Positions 1 to 10,577 of a stretch of DNA of 64,000 nucleotides are shown piece by piece. The position numbers and the translations under genes are program-made. The stretch is from contig CATQIB010000013.1 in assembly GCA_958296185.1 (NCBI GenBank), forward strand, positions 62,001-126,000, written 5' to 3'. Positions within the stretch are counted from its first letter, which is position 1, and each line of letters begins with the position of its first letter. This stretch comes from an uncultured Mesonia sp. (lineage in GTDB: Bacteria; Bacteroidota; Bacteroidia; Flavobacteriales; Flavobacteriaceae). The notes below the pieces were generated by a model. It was not told the origin of the DNA and did no database searches. It saw only the letters and a program-made list of their open reading frames with translations.

Positions 1-2156
1 AATTGTATTTTTACGTGATGATTCACAGGAAAAACCAACGCACGCTTTGACGAGTTTATGTTGTGAATTGATTTCAAATTGTATTTTTACGTGATGATTC
101 ACAGGCTCCTGAATTAGTTAGGCATCAAGAAGTATGTTGTGAATTGATTTCAAATTGTATTTTTACGTGATGATTCACAGGTAACGAGCTTACCGATTGG
201 CGTAGGGGTGCGTTGTGAATTGATTTCAAATTGTATTTTTACGTGATGATTCACAGGAAAATCTGTTCAAATTGAAAATCAAAAAGCGTTGTGAATTGAT
301 TTCAAATTGTATTTTTACGTGATGATTCACAGGTGCACCCCCCTCATTGTGTATTTGAGCATAGTTGTGAATTGATTTCAAATTGTATTTTTACGTGATG
401 ATTCACAGGCATCAAGAAGTATAACAACCATTTGCGTCTGTTGTGAATTGATTTCAAATTGTATTTTTACGTGATGATTCACAGGTTTTATGAATTTGGA
501 TGAATTCTTTACCACGTTGTGAATTGATTTCAAATTGTATTTTTACGTGATGATTCACAGGCCAATAAAATCCAAAAAGCTGATAACCCTAGTTGTGAAT
601 TGATTTCAAATTGTATTTTTACGTGATGATTCACAGGTACAGGTTATACGTGATGAAATAGGGATGCGTTGTGAATTGATTTCAAATTGTATTTTTACGT
701 GATGATTCACAGGATTTGTTAACCGCAAAAGCAGAAGGCTGCGGTTGTGAATTGATTTCAAATTGTATTTTTACGTGATGATTCACAGGATTTTTTAAAA
801 TGTATTTTTTAATATCATCGTTGTGAATTGATTTCAAATTGTATTTTTACGTGATGATTCACAGGTTCAGAAGTGAGATCTTATTACAGTTTTGTGTTGT
901 GAATTGATTTCAAATTGTATTTTTACGTGATGATTCACAGGTCTTGTGGCACACTTATACCATCACCCGCAGTTGTGAATTGATTTCAAATTGTATTTTT
1001 ACGTGATGATTCACAGGCGCTGGTTTATAGAGGGCATTAATAAACGCGTTGTGAATTGATTTCAAATTGTATTTTTACGTGATGATTCACAGGCAGGAAA
1101 AAATGGCGAAACTCTCCTTAAGTGTTGTGAATTGATTTCAAATTGTATTTTTACGTGATGATTCACAGGGTCGTTTTAATATCATTATTAATTTACTGGG
1201 TTGTGAATTGATTTCAAATTGTATTTTTACGTGATGATTCACAGGCTGTGGGCAATAATATTTGTACGGCTTATGGTTGTGAATTGATTTCAAATTGTAT
1301 TTTTACGTGATGATTCACAGGAAAGGTAACCTTGTTTTCTAATTTTAGGGTGTTGTGAATTGATTTCAAATTGTATTTTTACGTGATGATTCACAGGTAT
1401 CGGGATAGTATCTTGCGAATAACTTAGGTTGTGAATTGATTTCAAATTGTATTTTTACGTGATGATTCACAGGAAGAGGTAGAGAAACGCATAGCAGAGA
1501 GCCGTTGTGAATTGATTTCAAATTGTATTTTTACGTGATGATTCACAGGCAAGTGAAAATGTATGTTTTGATTGCGCTGGTTGTGAATTGATTTCAAATT
1601 GTATTTTTACGTGATGATTCACAGGTTAATTATTCGATTTGGTTTTAATGTTGCGTTGTGAATTGATTTCAAATTGTATTTTTACGTGATGATTCACAGG
1701 TAGTCAGACTTGCCATTAAAATCGGCCAACGTTGTGAATTGATTTCAAATTGTATTTTTACGTGATGATTCACAGGGTGGTTTTTTACGGTTGCTTCTAC
1801 TCTTGTGTTGTGAATTGATTTCAAATTGTATTTTTACGTGATGATTCACAGGCTCTACTCGCTTAACTACATCGTCTAGAGCGTTGTGAATTGATTTCAA
1901 ATTGTATTTTTACGTGATGATTCACAGGTCCCACCACAGAATTTGAAAAACTAGCCTTGTTGTGAATTGATTTCAAATTGTATTTTTACGTGATGATTCA
2001 CAGGTCCATCTTCGTTAGACTTTGTTCTGTCGTCGTTGTGAATTGATTTCAAATTGTATTTTTACGTGATGATTCACAGGTTGATCTTCTGCCTTTAACA
2101 TCACGTAAGTGTTGTGAATTGATTTCAAATTGTATTTTTACGTGATGATTCACAGG
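1..2156 (+). CRISPR. Type II-C CRISPR array, 46-nt repeats, 28 spacers
   Basis: There are 28 complete identical copies of a 46-nt repeat, beginning GTTGTGAATTG and ending ATTCACAGG, at positions 60 to 2156. A 29-nt remnant of one more lies at 1-29, so the array continues to the left. The period is 76 nt with 30-nt spacers. The exception is the 22nd spacer (1626-1654), which is 29 nt. The repeat start GTTGTG and its length are typical of Bacteroidota type II-C arrays, which sets the crRNA strand as plus. No repeat is degenerate, including the last, next to the cas operon terminator. The leader and newest spacers should therefore lie outside the window. The first 23 nt of the repeat pair with the tracrRNA anti-repeat at 7738-7759. 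Confidence 0.98.
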
Positions 2157-2157
2157 G

Positions 2158-2202
2158 TAAATCTTTTAAAACCTCCTGAAAACGGGAGGTTTTAAAGATT
2201 TA
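2158..2202. terminator. Bidirectional hairpin between the array and cas2
   Basis: A near-perfect inverted repeat has its left arm ending AAAACCTCC at 2176 and its right arm starting GGAGGTTTT at 2185, with about 18 paired bases around a short loop. It lies where the rightward array transcript and the leftward cas transcript meet, and T-rich arms are available on both strands. A shared terminator is inferred from this position and structure. Confidence 0.7.
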
Positions 2203-2215
2203 TAGCCTGTGAAAA

Positions 2216-3438
<1,223 letters not shown>

Positions 3439-3442
3439 GCCA

Positions 3443-6400
3443 CTAATATTCTCCTACCTGAACAATCTGCCCAATATGATTTAAACGTACTTTTAGCAAT
3501 CCCCGGAGAAATGAAGTGCTCCGTATAGAGTTATATTTAACACCATCTAATAATTTTAAATTCTTTAAATCATCACCAGTAGTAGCTTGCGTTTCTAAAT
3601 GATGGGTAAACAGATAATTTTTAGTTGATATCTTTTGTACACGAAACAAATGCGGGCTTATTTTGGCATAATTTTTTTCGTCTAGCACATCTAGGTTTTC
3701 TAGGTCGAGATCCTCAAGAGGAAAAATAAACATCTCATTTTGTTTCATACTAAAAACGAATTCCCAACCTTTAGCGCTGTTGTAATTTTTATCTACCACG
3801 GGTAAATTTTGATTTTTACGAATTACAGCTTCATAAAAAGAAACTACCTTTTCTTGTAACTTTCCTTTCTCATCACGGTATATGGCTACATGATGGTTAT
3901 TTCCTGTACTTACAAAGTCAACTGGTATAGGCCTGCCTTGTTCATCTAGTAGTGTTTGCCCCAAATGGTCTTTTTTATGATGCAGGGCTTCTACGTTATT
4001 TACTCCTGTAATGGTTACGCGTTTTACGGCTATGCCTTTTTCTTCATTGAGCCAAATAGGGTTTTTATCTAAGTCTGAAAATGCTTTTTTTGCATCATTA
4101 TTGTAGCTTTTAAGACGCTCACTAAGCAGGTTTCTTGTTTTGGCGTCAATTACCTTTTGTATGTTTTTTTGGGTTTTAAAGTTATCGGCATTTACCTCTT
4201 TTCTTATGGTATAAACGTCTTCATAGCAAACCACTTCTTTTAAGTCTAGGTCTTTGTAACGCAAGGGGTTTTCTTTTAAATTTTTTCCTGAAAATGCTAT
4301 TTTTGGATTTTCTTCGTGCGCCCTTAAGTAATCTAAAACTAAACTACGGTGTACCGGATTTACGATTTTTCTAGCCTGGCTTAAGGTGAAATTTTTGTTG
4401 AGTTTAGTAGCTTTCTGGGCGGGTATCTTTACTTTACCATAAACGGTTTCTTTATGTAATTGCCCTCTTGGTGTAGCTTGTTCTACATGTAAGGCCCCTT
4501 TTTTTTGTTTTATCTTGTTTATGTTTTTAGTAACTACCTTATTTTTATTTTTAAAGGAAATCAATATAGATTCAATATGGGTTTTAGCCTGTGATCTAAA
4601 ATGTGGCATCGGGGCAACAAAAACACGTTTACCTGCTCTAATTTCAGTTATTTTATTTTCTATACCTTTTATAATTTGATGCTTTGCATGCTTTTCAAAA
4701 CGTCTAGCATTTAGGTTATTGATATATTGAATATGGCTTCTAGTGGTAAAAGCAACTGTAAGTGCATCCATAGCGTGGTGTCTGTGGTCATTTCGTTTAG
4801 ACCAATCTTTAATTACCTCTCTTTCAACAAGCTTTTCTGTACCTTTATTTAATCGTTTTTCATAGGTGGTAAGGCCCAGCGCCTTATACTTTGGGAAATT
4901 AAGTTCTTTCATCACGTTGATTAAATCCCAATCTTCTCTCAGCTTATCGGTTATACTACCGCTTGTAGCTAAGACTTCTGGGAAGACCTCGCTTAGCATA
5001 GCTTTAGCTTTTTTTGCTATATATTGACTATTGCGTAAATCCCTTTCAATGAAATCATCGGGGATATTTTCACGTGAGGTGAGTAGTTTTTTTCTTTTAG
5101 CAGGTGATAAAGCTCCACTTTTAAACAAGCTTTCTACACGAGCCTTGTACGCCTCTATATCAGCGTGCTTGGTTGAGTTTATAAAATCAAACGCCGTAGT
5201 GTTCGCTTTTTCTAAGTTTACCTCTCGAAAAGCTAGGGTTTTATTGGAATAAGAATCATCAAACAATAAAGCTTTGGGAATAATATGTTCAATATCAATT
5301 TTCTTAGAAAATAAATCAGCACGACTGATTTCTCTATTAGTAAAAATTGTTTTGTATCCGTTTTCTGCCAGTTCTTCATACAATCGAAAACGTATAACAT
5401 CATTTTTAGTTGGGTTCGGAATTCCAAATTCTTTGGTTATTAGTTTTTTAATGTCTTGATTTCTTCTGGTCGCGCTGGCAATGTCTTGCGTCATCCTCTT
5501 TCTTTCTTCTGCAGATTTTTTTAATTCACGAGCTAATTCTATTCTTACCTCATCAGGTTTTCCATAGGTTTCAATGATTTGATTTACTACATTTACCGTC
5601 TGGTTCAATATTTTCTCTACTACTGGATTTCTTAGGCTATTTTTCTTGATAAGCTCAAGTTTATCTTTAAGCTCGCGGTTTTGTTTCTCTTCGCTAGTCA
5701 TACTACTTGAGTGATTATAGCCTACCGCTTTACAAGCATCAGAGTAATTTAATCCTTTTTGTAAATCAGGAAGAATTTTTCTTAAAGCTTTAGTTGAAAG
5801 ATTGCCATAATCTTGTTGTAAGCTTACCTTTGCTAATATTTTAGTATGCTCTGGTTTAAAACCAAACTTCTCGACCAGTTTTTTCTTTAAACCGATCGCA
5901 CTATTACCATACTTTAATTTGTCTTCAGGACGCACCTTGAAATCTTCTTCTGCAGAATAAAGTAAATGCCATAATTGGTATGCAGGTTGCTTTTCAAAAG
6001 CCTTTCCTTCTAAAGTGCCATCAAACTGCAACACCTTTTCATCAATCCCCAGCGTTTTAAAAACCGCTATCAATTCTTCTTTTATGTTTGCAGCAGTTTG
6101 CTTTTGCCAATCAAAACCATAACCTTCCATTTCGGCTATACTCTGGTAAGCGTTATATAAAGCTTGATTAGTCCTGTTACCCTCTATGCTCTCGTAATTA
6201 GCTTTCCAATCGGACAGCTTCCCTAATTTAAAATTCTTTTTAAGTAATTTTAAAATATCATTTGGCTTTTGCTCCCCCCTGATATTTAATTCTGTATAGA
6301 TTTCTTCTATTTCTCTCTGTTCTAATTGATCGATTTCAATTGCATCCCCGGTTGTTTTATTGGTAAATTTCAATTTATTAAGGTTTTGCCATATTTTAAC

Positions 6401-7645
6401 CTCTTGAAACAATGGTGAAGATTTGGGTGCCACCCTTCTGCCTACTCTTCTTTTCTTGATTTTTTGTGTTATTGGGTCTTTGTATTCCTGCTCCCAACTT
6501 TCAAATTGGCAAAAGTCTAAAGTGCCTTTCTGAGATTTAAGCTTTCGCTGATAAAAAATTACGGTATCTCTAATCTTTTCTTTTAATTCATCGGTAAGTT
6601 TTGAATGATAACGGGTTTGCGTTTCCCAAATACGTTCAAATTCATCCATATAGTCTTGCCTATAAAAAACTTGATTTTTTAAACGCGTATGCGGATTATG
6701 CTTCACTTGCTCATACAAATATTGACCAATGGTCTTATTTTCAAAATACAATTCTTTGCTTCTATCTGAAATAGCACCTAGATAGTCACTTGATTTATTT
6801 AGGTCATTGTTTATTTCTTGAAGCACAACGGCGAGTTCTTCCAGACCTATTTTATTTTTAACCGCTTCGGCACGCCATTTATAGCGCTCAAGACGTTTAT
6901 CATCTGCCTTACCCTTTTGAATAAGACCTTTAATTTCAAAAGGATTTTTGCAGATGGCCCAAGTTTGCTTTTTATTTTTACCTTCTAAAGACTCATATAA
7001 ATCTGAAGTGAGTTTTAGCGGATAATGCGTTTTCTGCATTTCCCAAATACGTTTAAATTCTTGCTTCAAATCAGATTTATAGAAATCGGGGATGTACTTC
7101 TTACCCGCTGTCAACATAGTATAAACATATTCGCCCGGAGTCAATTGTTTATCGTACAATTCTTTCGCTACAGCCATACCGTCAATGGCTACACCATCTT
7201 CATCATTATTGGCTTTCCGGCTGCTCTTGTACCCTCGTTTCTTATTTATAGCTAAAAGTACGCGTGCAAAATCGGTTAATGCGATTTTTTCAACAGCCGC
7301 CTTGGCTCTTAAAGCCAATGTAGAATGCGTAGTTTGCTTACCCACTTCGGTGAGTACCGTATCGCTATCAATAATGCCAGTATTCCTCAAATCCTCGATT
7401 AATTGCTTTCGTCTTAATTTGAAACGTTGTAAGTTTCTTCGTGCCCCTCGTTTTAATGTGCGTTCAGCATTAGTCGATAAGGGTCTGCCTTTTTCAAAAT
7501 CTGTTTTTTCATCAACACTCAATGGGTTTACCCGCACCCCTAATTTTATAATAGTTGAACGCCCTGGTTTTTCTGATTCCTCCACCAAAGCCCATCCGAT
7601 TGAGTTAGTCCCTAGGTCTAAGCCCAAAACTTTTTTTGATTCCAT
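3443..7645 (-). CDS. cas9: Type II-C Cas9 endonuclease, 1400 aa
   Basis: This is the RNA-guided double-strand DNA nuclease. The RuvC-I motif LGLDLGTNSIGW supplies D10. An arginine-rich bridge helix follows at about residues 60-80. RuvC-II (VRIELARE) supplies E703. The HNH motif DIEHIIPKALLFDDS supplies H787, with N810 at the spacing of SpCas9 N863. RuvC-III (HHAMDALTVAF) supplies H957 and D960. All catalytic positions are present. The C-terminal part, with VFSMKQNEMFIFP, resembles the PAM-interacting region of Bacteroidota Cas9. At 1400 aa it is long for subtype II-C but usual for this phylum. The ATG at 7645 lies 25 nt downstream of a near-consensus -7 element. Confidence 0.98.
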   Translation of the reverse strand: MESKKVLGLDLGTNSIGWALVEESEKPGRSTIIKLGVRVNPLSVDEKTDFEKGRPLSTNAERTLKRGARRNLQRFKLRRKQLIEDLRNTGIIDSDTVLTEVGKQTTHSTLALRAKAAVEKIALTDFARVLLAINKKRGYKSSRKANNDEDGVAIDGMAVAKELYDKQLTPGEYVYTMLTAGKKYIPDFYKSDLKQEFKRIWEMQKTHYPLKLTSDLYESLEGKNKKQTWAICKNPFEIKGLIQKGKADDKRLERYKWRAEAVKNKIGLEELAVVLQEINNDLNKSSDYLGAISDRSKELYFENKTIGQYLYEQVKHNPHTRLKNQVFYRQDYMDEFERIWETQTRYHSKLTDELKEKIRDTVIFYQRKLKSQKGTLDFCQFESWEQEYKDPITQKIKKRRVGRRVAPKSSPLFQEVKIWQNLNKLKFTNKTTGDAIEIDQLEQREIEEIYTELNIRGEQKPNDILKLLKKNFKLGKLSDWKANYESIEGNRTNQALYNAYQSIAEMEGYGFDWQKQTAANIKEELIAVFKTLGIDEKVLQFDGTLEGKAFEKQPAYQLWHLLYSAEEDFKVRPEDKLKYGNSAIGLKKKLVEKFGFKPEHTKILAKVSLQQDYGNLSTKALRKILPDLQKGLNYSDACKAVGYNHSSSMTSEEKQNRELKDKLELIKKNSLRNPVVEKILNQTVNVVNQIIETYGKPDEVRIELARELKKSAEERKRMTQDIASATRRNQDIKKLITKEFGIPNPTKNDVIRFRLYEELAENGYKTIFTNREISRADLFSKKIDIEHIIPKALLFDDSYSNKTLAFREVNLEKANTTAFDFINSTKHADIEAYKARVESLFKSGALSPAKRKKLLTSRENIPDDFIERDLRNSQYIAKKAKAMLSEVFPEVLATSGSITDKLREDWDLINVMKELNFPKYKALGLTTYEKRLNKGTEKLVEREVIKDWSKRNDHRHHAMDALTVAFTTRSHIQYINNLNARRFEKHAKHQIIKGIENKITEIRAGKRVFVAPMPHFRSQAKTHIESILISFKNKNKVVTKNINKIKQKKGALHVEQATPRGQLHKETVYGKVKIPAQKATKLNKNFTLSQARKIVNPVHRSLVLDYLRAHEENPKIAFSGKNLKENPLRYKDLDLKEVVCYEDVYTIRKEVNADNFKTQKNIQKVIDAKTRNLLSERLKSYNNDAKKAFSDLDKNPIWLNEEKGIAVKRVTITGVNNVEALHHKKDHLGQTLLDEQGRPIPVDFVSTGNNHHVAIYRDEKGKLQEKVVSFYEAVIRKNQNLPVVDKNYNSAKGWEFVFSMKQNEMFIFPLEDLDLENLDVLDEKNYAKISPHLFRVQKISTKNYLFTHHLETQATTGDDLKNLKLLDGVKYNSIRSTSFLRGLLKVRLNHIGQIVQVGEY

Positions 7646-7669
7646 ACTAATCTGTTTTGCTTGAATGCT

Positions 7670-7677
7670 TAAAGTTA
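7670..7677 (-). promoter_or_regulatory. Candidate -7 element of the cas9-cas1-cas2 operon
   Basis: On the minus strand the sequence is TAACTTTA, 7 of 8 positions matching the Bacteroidota -7 consensus TAnnTTTG. It is placed to give a leader of roughly 18 nt before the cas9 ATG. No clear TTG -33 element is visible. It is divergent from the tracrRNA promoter. Confidence 0.4.
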
Positions 7678-7702
7678 TAAAAAAATGTTAATTTAATATT
7701 CT

Positions 7703-7733
7703 TTTGGATATTTAATTTTTTTAATTAACTTCG
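7703..7733 (+). promoter_or_regulatory. tracrRNA promoter (TTTG, 19 nt, TAACTTCG)
   Basis: TTTG at 7703-7706 is followed after 19 nt by TAACTTCG at 7726-7733. This matches the Bacteroidota TTTG-N19-TAnnTTTG arrangement except for one base in the -7 element. Transcription would start at about 7738-7742, exactly at the anti-repeat. Element spacing and position support this, but the start site is inferred. Confidence 0.6.
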
Positions 7734-7737
7734 TTTC

Positions 7738-7824
7738 ACAATTTGAAATCAATTCACAATAAGGATTATTCCGTTGTGAAAACATTTATCGCTGGGGTGT
7801 TCTTTTGAACACCTCGCTTTTTTT
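7738..7824 (+). ncRNA. tracrRNA
   Basis: The trans-activating RNA pairs with the crRNA repeat and binds Cas9. Positions 7738-7759 are a 22-nt perfect complement of repeat positions 2-23. They are followed by a roughly 35-nt nexus-like stretch. Then comes a terminator hairpin, GGTGTTC-TTTT-GAACACC at 7796-7813, with a T7 run at 7818-7824. The transcript would be about 85 nt. It lies just upstream of cas9 and is divergently transcribed. A promoter at the right spacing precedes it. The 3' hairpin probably serves as both a Cas9-binding stem and an intrinsic terminator. Confidence 0.9.
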
Positions 7825-8324
7825 GTTAGATTTTGTTAACTTTATCCTTAGTCTATAGGCTAATACTCGTATTTATCCATTACCTTTTGTTAGATTAGTA
7901 GTATAGGAATGCTAAGGAATGTAGAACTATCGCATTAGCATAACACCATACTTTAAAAAGGTAGTTTATGCCTCCTTAAAAAACTAATTGGGCCGGCTTT
8001 GCTTTTCAAATAAATTTAAATATTGAATAATTATCGTGCTTAAGCTAATAAGTGTGTTAGGCCGTTAAGATGAAAGCTAAGGTTTTTTCCTTCCTTAATA
8101 TTTAGCGCTATATAACTTTATTTTTGAGCTTGGCCATTCAGGGAGCTCATTTTTTAACTATCAGCTTACTAAACCCTAGTGGCGTTTGAACTGCCCCAAC
8201 TTTTAAGTCCGATTCCCATTGGGGTAGACTTAGGGCCTAGGCCAAGCAACTTCACATCAAAGCAAGTTCAAAGCCGTAATGCCTGCAATTTGTGTCTATA
8301 TTGTCTGCATTATGCCTATAGCTT

Positions 8325-8381
8325 AGTCCACTATTTAGTGGACTCACTGTGGACTCACTGTGGACTCAGTGTGGACTCACT
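8325..8381. repeat. Four 11-bp iterons preceded by an inverted half-copy
   Basis: The 11-bp unit GTGGACTCACT occurs four times head to tail at 8338-8381; the third copy has one base change. AGTCCAC at 8325-8331 is the inverse of the first copy's GTGGACT, so a 7-bp stem with a TATTTA loop can form. The function is unknown; protein-binding iterons or a slippage remnant are both possible. Confidence 0.75.
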
Positions 8382-8609
8382 CCGCTTATGTTAGGGATTT
8401 GATAGGCTGCAAACTAGGAGCATGTAGCTTCGGGGTATGCTTTAATGGTAAATTGATTTTTTACTTAGGAAGCCACTGGGCTAAAATTTAAAAAAGTACG
8501 TATTCATTCTACTCGCCGGTGATTGGTATAACTAAAACTGCTTTTAAATCAAAGTCAAGCCTGTATAGCAACAAGAATAATTGTTAAGCGTAGAAAAATA
8601 AAAAATGCT

Positions 8610-8617
8610 TAAATTTG
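8610..8617 (+). promoter_or_regulatory. -7 element of the sensor kinase operon
   Basis: TAAATTTG is an exact match to the Bacteroidota -7 consensus TAnnTTTG, 16 nt before the kinase ATG. No well-spaced TTG -33 element was found. Confidence 0.45.
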
Positions 8618-8633
8618 AAATCTAAGCAGGTTT

Positions 8634-10577
8634 ATGAAGCACCACTACCTTGTTTTTTTTGTATATTTTATCTTAGGCATAAGCGCAGACGCCCAGTCTA
8701 TTGCGCAAGTCAATCTACAAGCAAAGCAATTTCAAGATGCTTATAACCAAGCCTTAAACCAACAAGAATATGATGAAGCCTTAGTGCACCTCAACGCACT
8801 AAGTGATTTACTGATTTACCAAGCCATCGATCACCAAAGAAGCTATAGTTTATTACGTGATTTTAAACCCTACCTCAAGTTCTGCCAAACCCCCAAACAA
8901 CGTGCTAACTTTTATATTAATTATGCAGAATCGGCTACTTATAACCAGTATTACAAAGAGGCGATGCAAATACTTGAAGAAGGGATTTCTTATATGGAGA
9001 AAGAACAAGATTCCAGTTGGTATGCTTTTGGCTATGCTTATCTTAAAGCAGCCGAAAACACCAATCGGTTGAACCGTTTTACCGAAAGCGCAACCTATTT
9101 TCAAAAAGCTGAGAGCCTTTTTAGTCACCAACAGGATAGTCTTATGTTGTTATGGACCAAGAGCGGTTTGAGTACTTTATTCAGTAGTTTTGCTTTATAC
9201 GATAAAGCGGCGAAAGAGAGGGAATTTATTTTTAATATGCCTAAAAAACCTGGTTTTGCTCAGGTAAAAGCTGTGGCCCATTTACGAGCTGCTACCGATG
9301 CTTTTTTTCAGAATCAACCGCAAAAAGAGCTGTATCATATCGAGCAAGCCTTAAAAACAGAAAACAACCAAGCCGATATCAAAGAGATTGTTAGGCTGAT
9401 AAGCCTCACCTTTGCTACGGCTATTTATGCCCGCAACCATCAGAAAGATAAAGCAAATCGCTATTTTAAAGAGCTCCAAACTCAGTTTAGCGAACACAAG
9501 TTACAAACCCCATTTATAAATAGCTATTATCGCTTGGCACAAAGTAGGCATGCTTTGGTAAATAACCAAATAGATTTAGCTATTTCTTCGGCTCATGACT
9601 TGCTAGAGAGTTTAGAAAATACAGATGATTGGCAACACCTGGCGCGTGCTTATTGGTTATTGGCCAACATCTACGAAGAAAATCAACAAACCCCTAAGGC
9701 CCTTTACTTTTTAAAGCGCTACACCCATTTAAAAGACTCGGTAAACGTAGCCGCATCGCGTAGGCAATTTGCTTTTGTGCAAACTCAATTTGAAACCAAG
9801 AAAAAAGATCTCGCCTTAAAGCAAAAAAATCAAGCCATTGAACTGCTGCATGCTAAAAATCGCATTGTAAATCAGCGTTTATTATTATTAGGAATAATTA
9901 GCCTTTTCGGATTTGTTTTCCTTTACATTTGGCGACAACGCTTGTACGCCCAACGCAAAGAACGCCTGCAAAAAGAATTTGCTCATAACTTGGTGCATCA
10001 ATTAGAAGATGAGCGCAAACGTATTGCAGGAGAATTACACGACAGCGTAGGGCAAAATCTTTTATTGGTAAAAAACAAACTCTTGTTAAAAAAGCAGCAA
10101 GAGCATCAACTACTCGAAGAGAGCATACAAGAAGTTAGATCGATGTCTCAGCGCCTTCATCCGTTTCAATTCGAAAAGCTAGGCTTACTTACTTCGATTA
10201 AGCATACGGTAGAGCGTTTTCAAAAAAATTCGAGTATTTATTACTCCACACTTATTGAAACCCAACACATCAATCTAAAAAAAGAAAAAGCCATCTTCAT
10301 TTTTAGGATGATTCAAGAATGTCTTAACAATGTAGAGAAACATTCTCAAGCCTCGGCTTGTCAAGTACGCATACAAGAAACCTCAGAAACTTATATTTTT
10401 AGCATAAAAGATAACGGGCTGGGTTTTGAGGTTAACCAACAGATGCAAAAACTCGACAGCTTAGGCTTAAAAAATCTTAAAGAACGGGCCGTATTAATAG
10501 AGGCCAAATTAAAAATACGTTCTTGTAGAGAAAAAGGAACGCATATAAGTATAATTCTAAATAAACACGCCAACTAA
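8634..10577 (+). CDS. TPR-containing sensor histidine kinase (HisKA_3 type)
   Basis: This is a two-component sensor of 647 aa. It has an N-terminal signal sequence, then a helical repeat region of TPR type at about residues 30-380. A coiled-coil linker and one membrane segment (about 415-434, LLLLGIISLFGFVFLYIW) follow. The HisKA_3 dimerisation domain has the phosphoacceptor H469 in AGELHDSVGQN. The HATPase domain has N-box ECLNNVEKHS and G1 box DNGLGF. The sensing part therefore appears periplasmic. Its last base overlaps the first base of the response regulator ATG (TAATG), so the pair is translationally coupled. The ligand cannot be told from sequence. Confidence 0.93.
   Translation: MKHHYLVFFVYFILGISADAQSIAQVNLQAKQFQDAYNQALNQQEYDEALVHLNALSDLLIYQAIDHQRSYSLLRDFKPYLKFCQTPKQRANFYINYAESATYNQYYKEAMQILEEGISYMEKEQDSSWYAFGYAYLKAAENTNRLNRFTESATYFQKAESLFSHQQDSLMLLWTKSGLSTLFSSFALYDKAAKEREFIFNMPKKPGFAQVKAVAHLRAATDAFFQNQPQKELYHIEQALKTENNQADIKEIVRLISLTFATAIYARNHQKDKANRYFKELQTQFSEHKLQTPFINSYYRLAQSRHALVNNQIDLAISSAHDLLESLENTDDWQHLARAYWLLANIYEENQQTPKALYFLKRYTHLKDSVNVAASRRQFAFVQTQFETKKKDLALKQKNQAIELLHAKNRIVNQRLLLLGIISLFGFVFLYIWRQRLYAQRKERLQKEFAHNLVHQLEDERKRIAGELHDSVGQNLLLVKNKLLLKKQQEHQLLEESIQEVRSMSQRLHPFQFEKLGLLTSIKHTVERFQKNSSIYYSTLIETQHINLKKEKAIFIFRMIQECLNNVEKHSQASACQVRIQETSETYIFSIKDNGLGFEVNQQMQKLDSLGLKNLKERAVLIEAKLKIRSCREKGTHISIILNKHAN

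Larger units (their letters stand above)
7825..8633. other. 809-bp intergenic region without a recognisable gene
   Basis: This is the gap between the CRISPR-Cas locus and the sensor kinase. The only open frame of note, about 70 codons from 8179, has no recognisable domain and an unlikely composition, so I do not call it. The region contains the short direct-repeat cluster at 8325-8381 and, near its right end, the kinase promoter. I see no tRNA, integrase or terminal repeat that would mark a mobile-element boundary. Confidence 0.5.

Noticed and set aside
3443-7645. Open frames on the plus strand opposite cas9
   Set aside because: They are shadows of the cas9 frame with no plausible starts or domains.
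8179-8394. 71-codon open frame in the gap after the CRISPR locus
   Set aside because: No domain, unusual composition, and its 3' part is the 11-bp iteron cluster read as codons.
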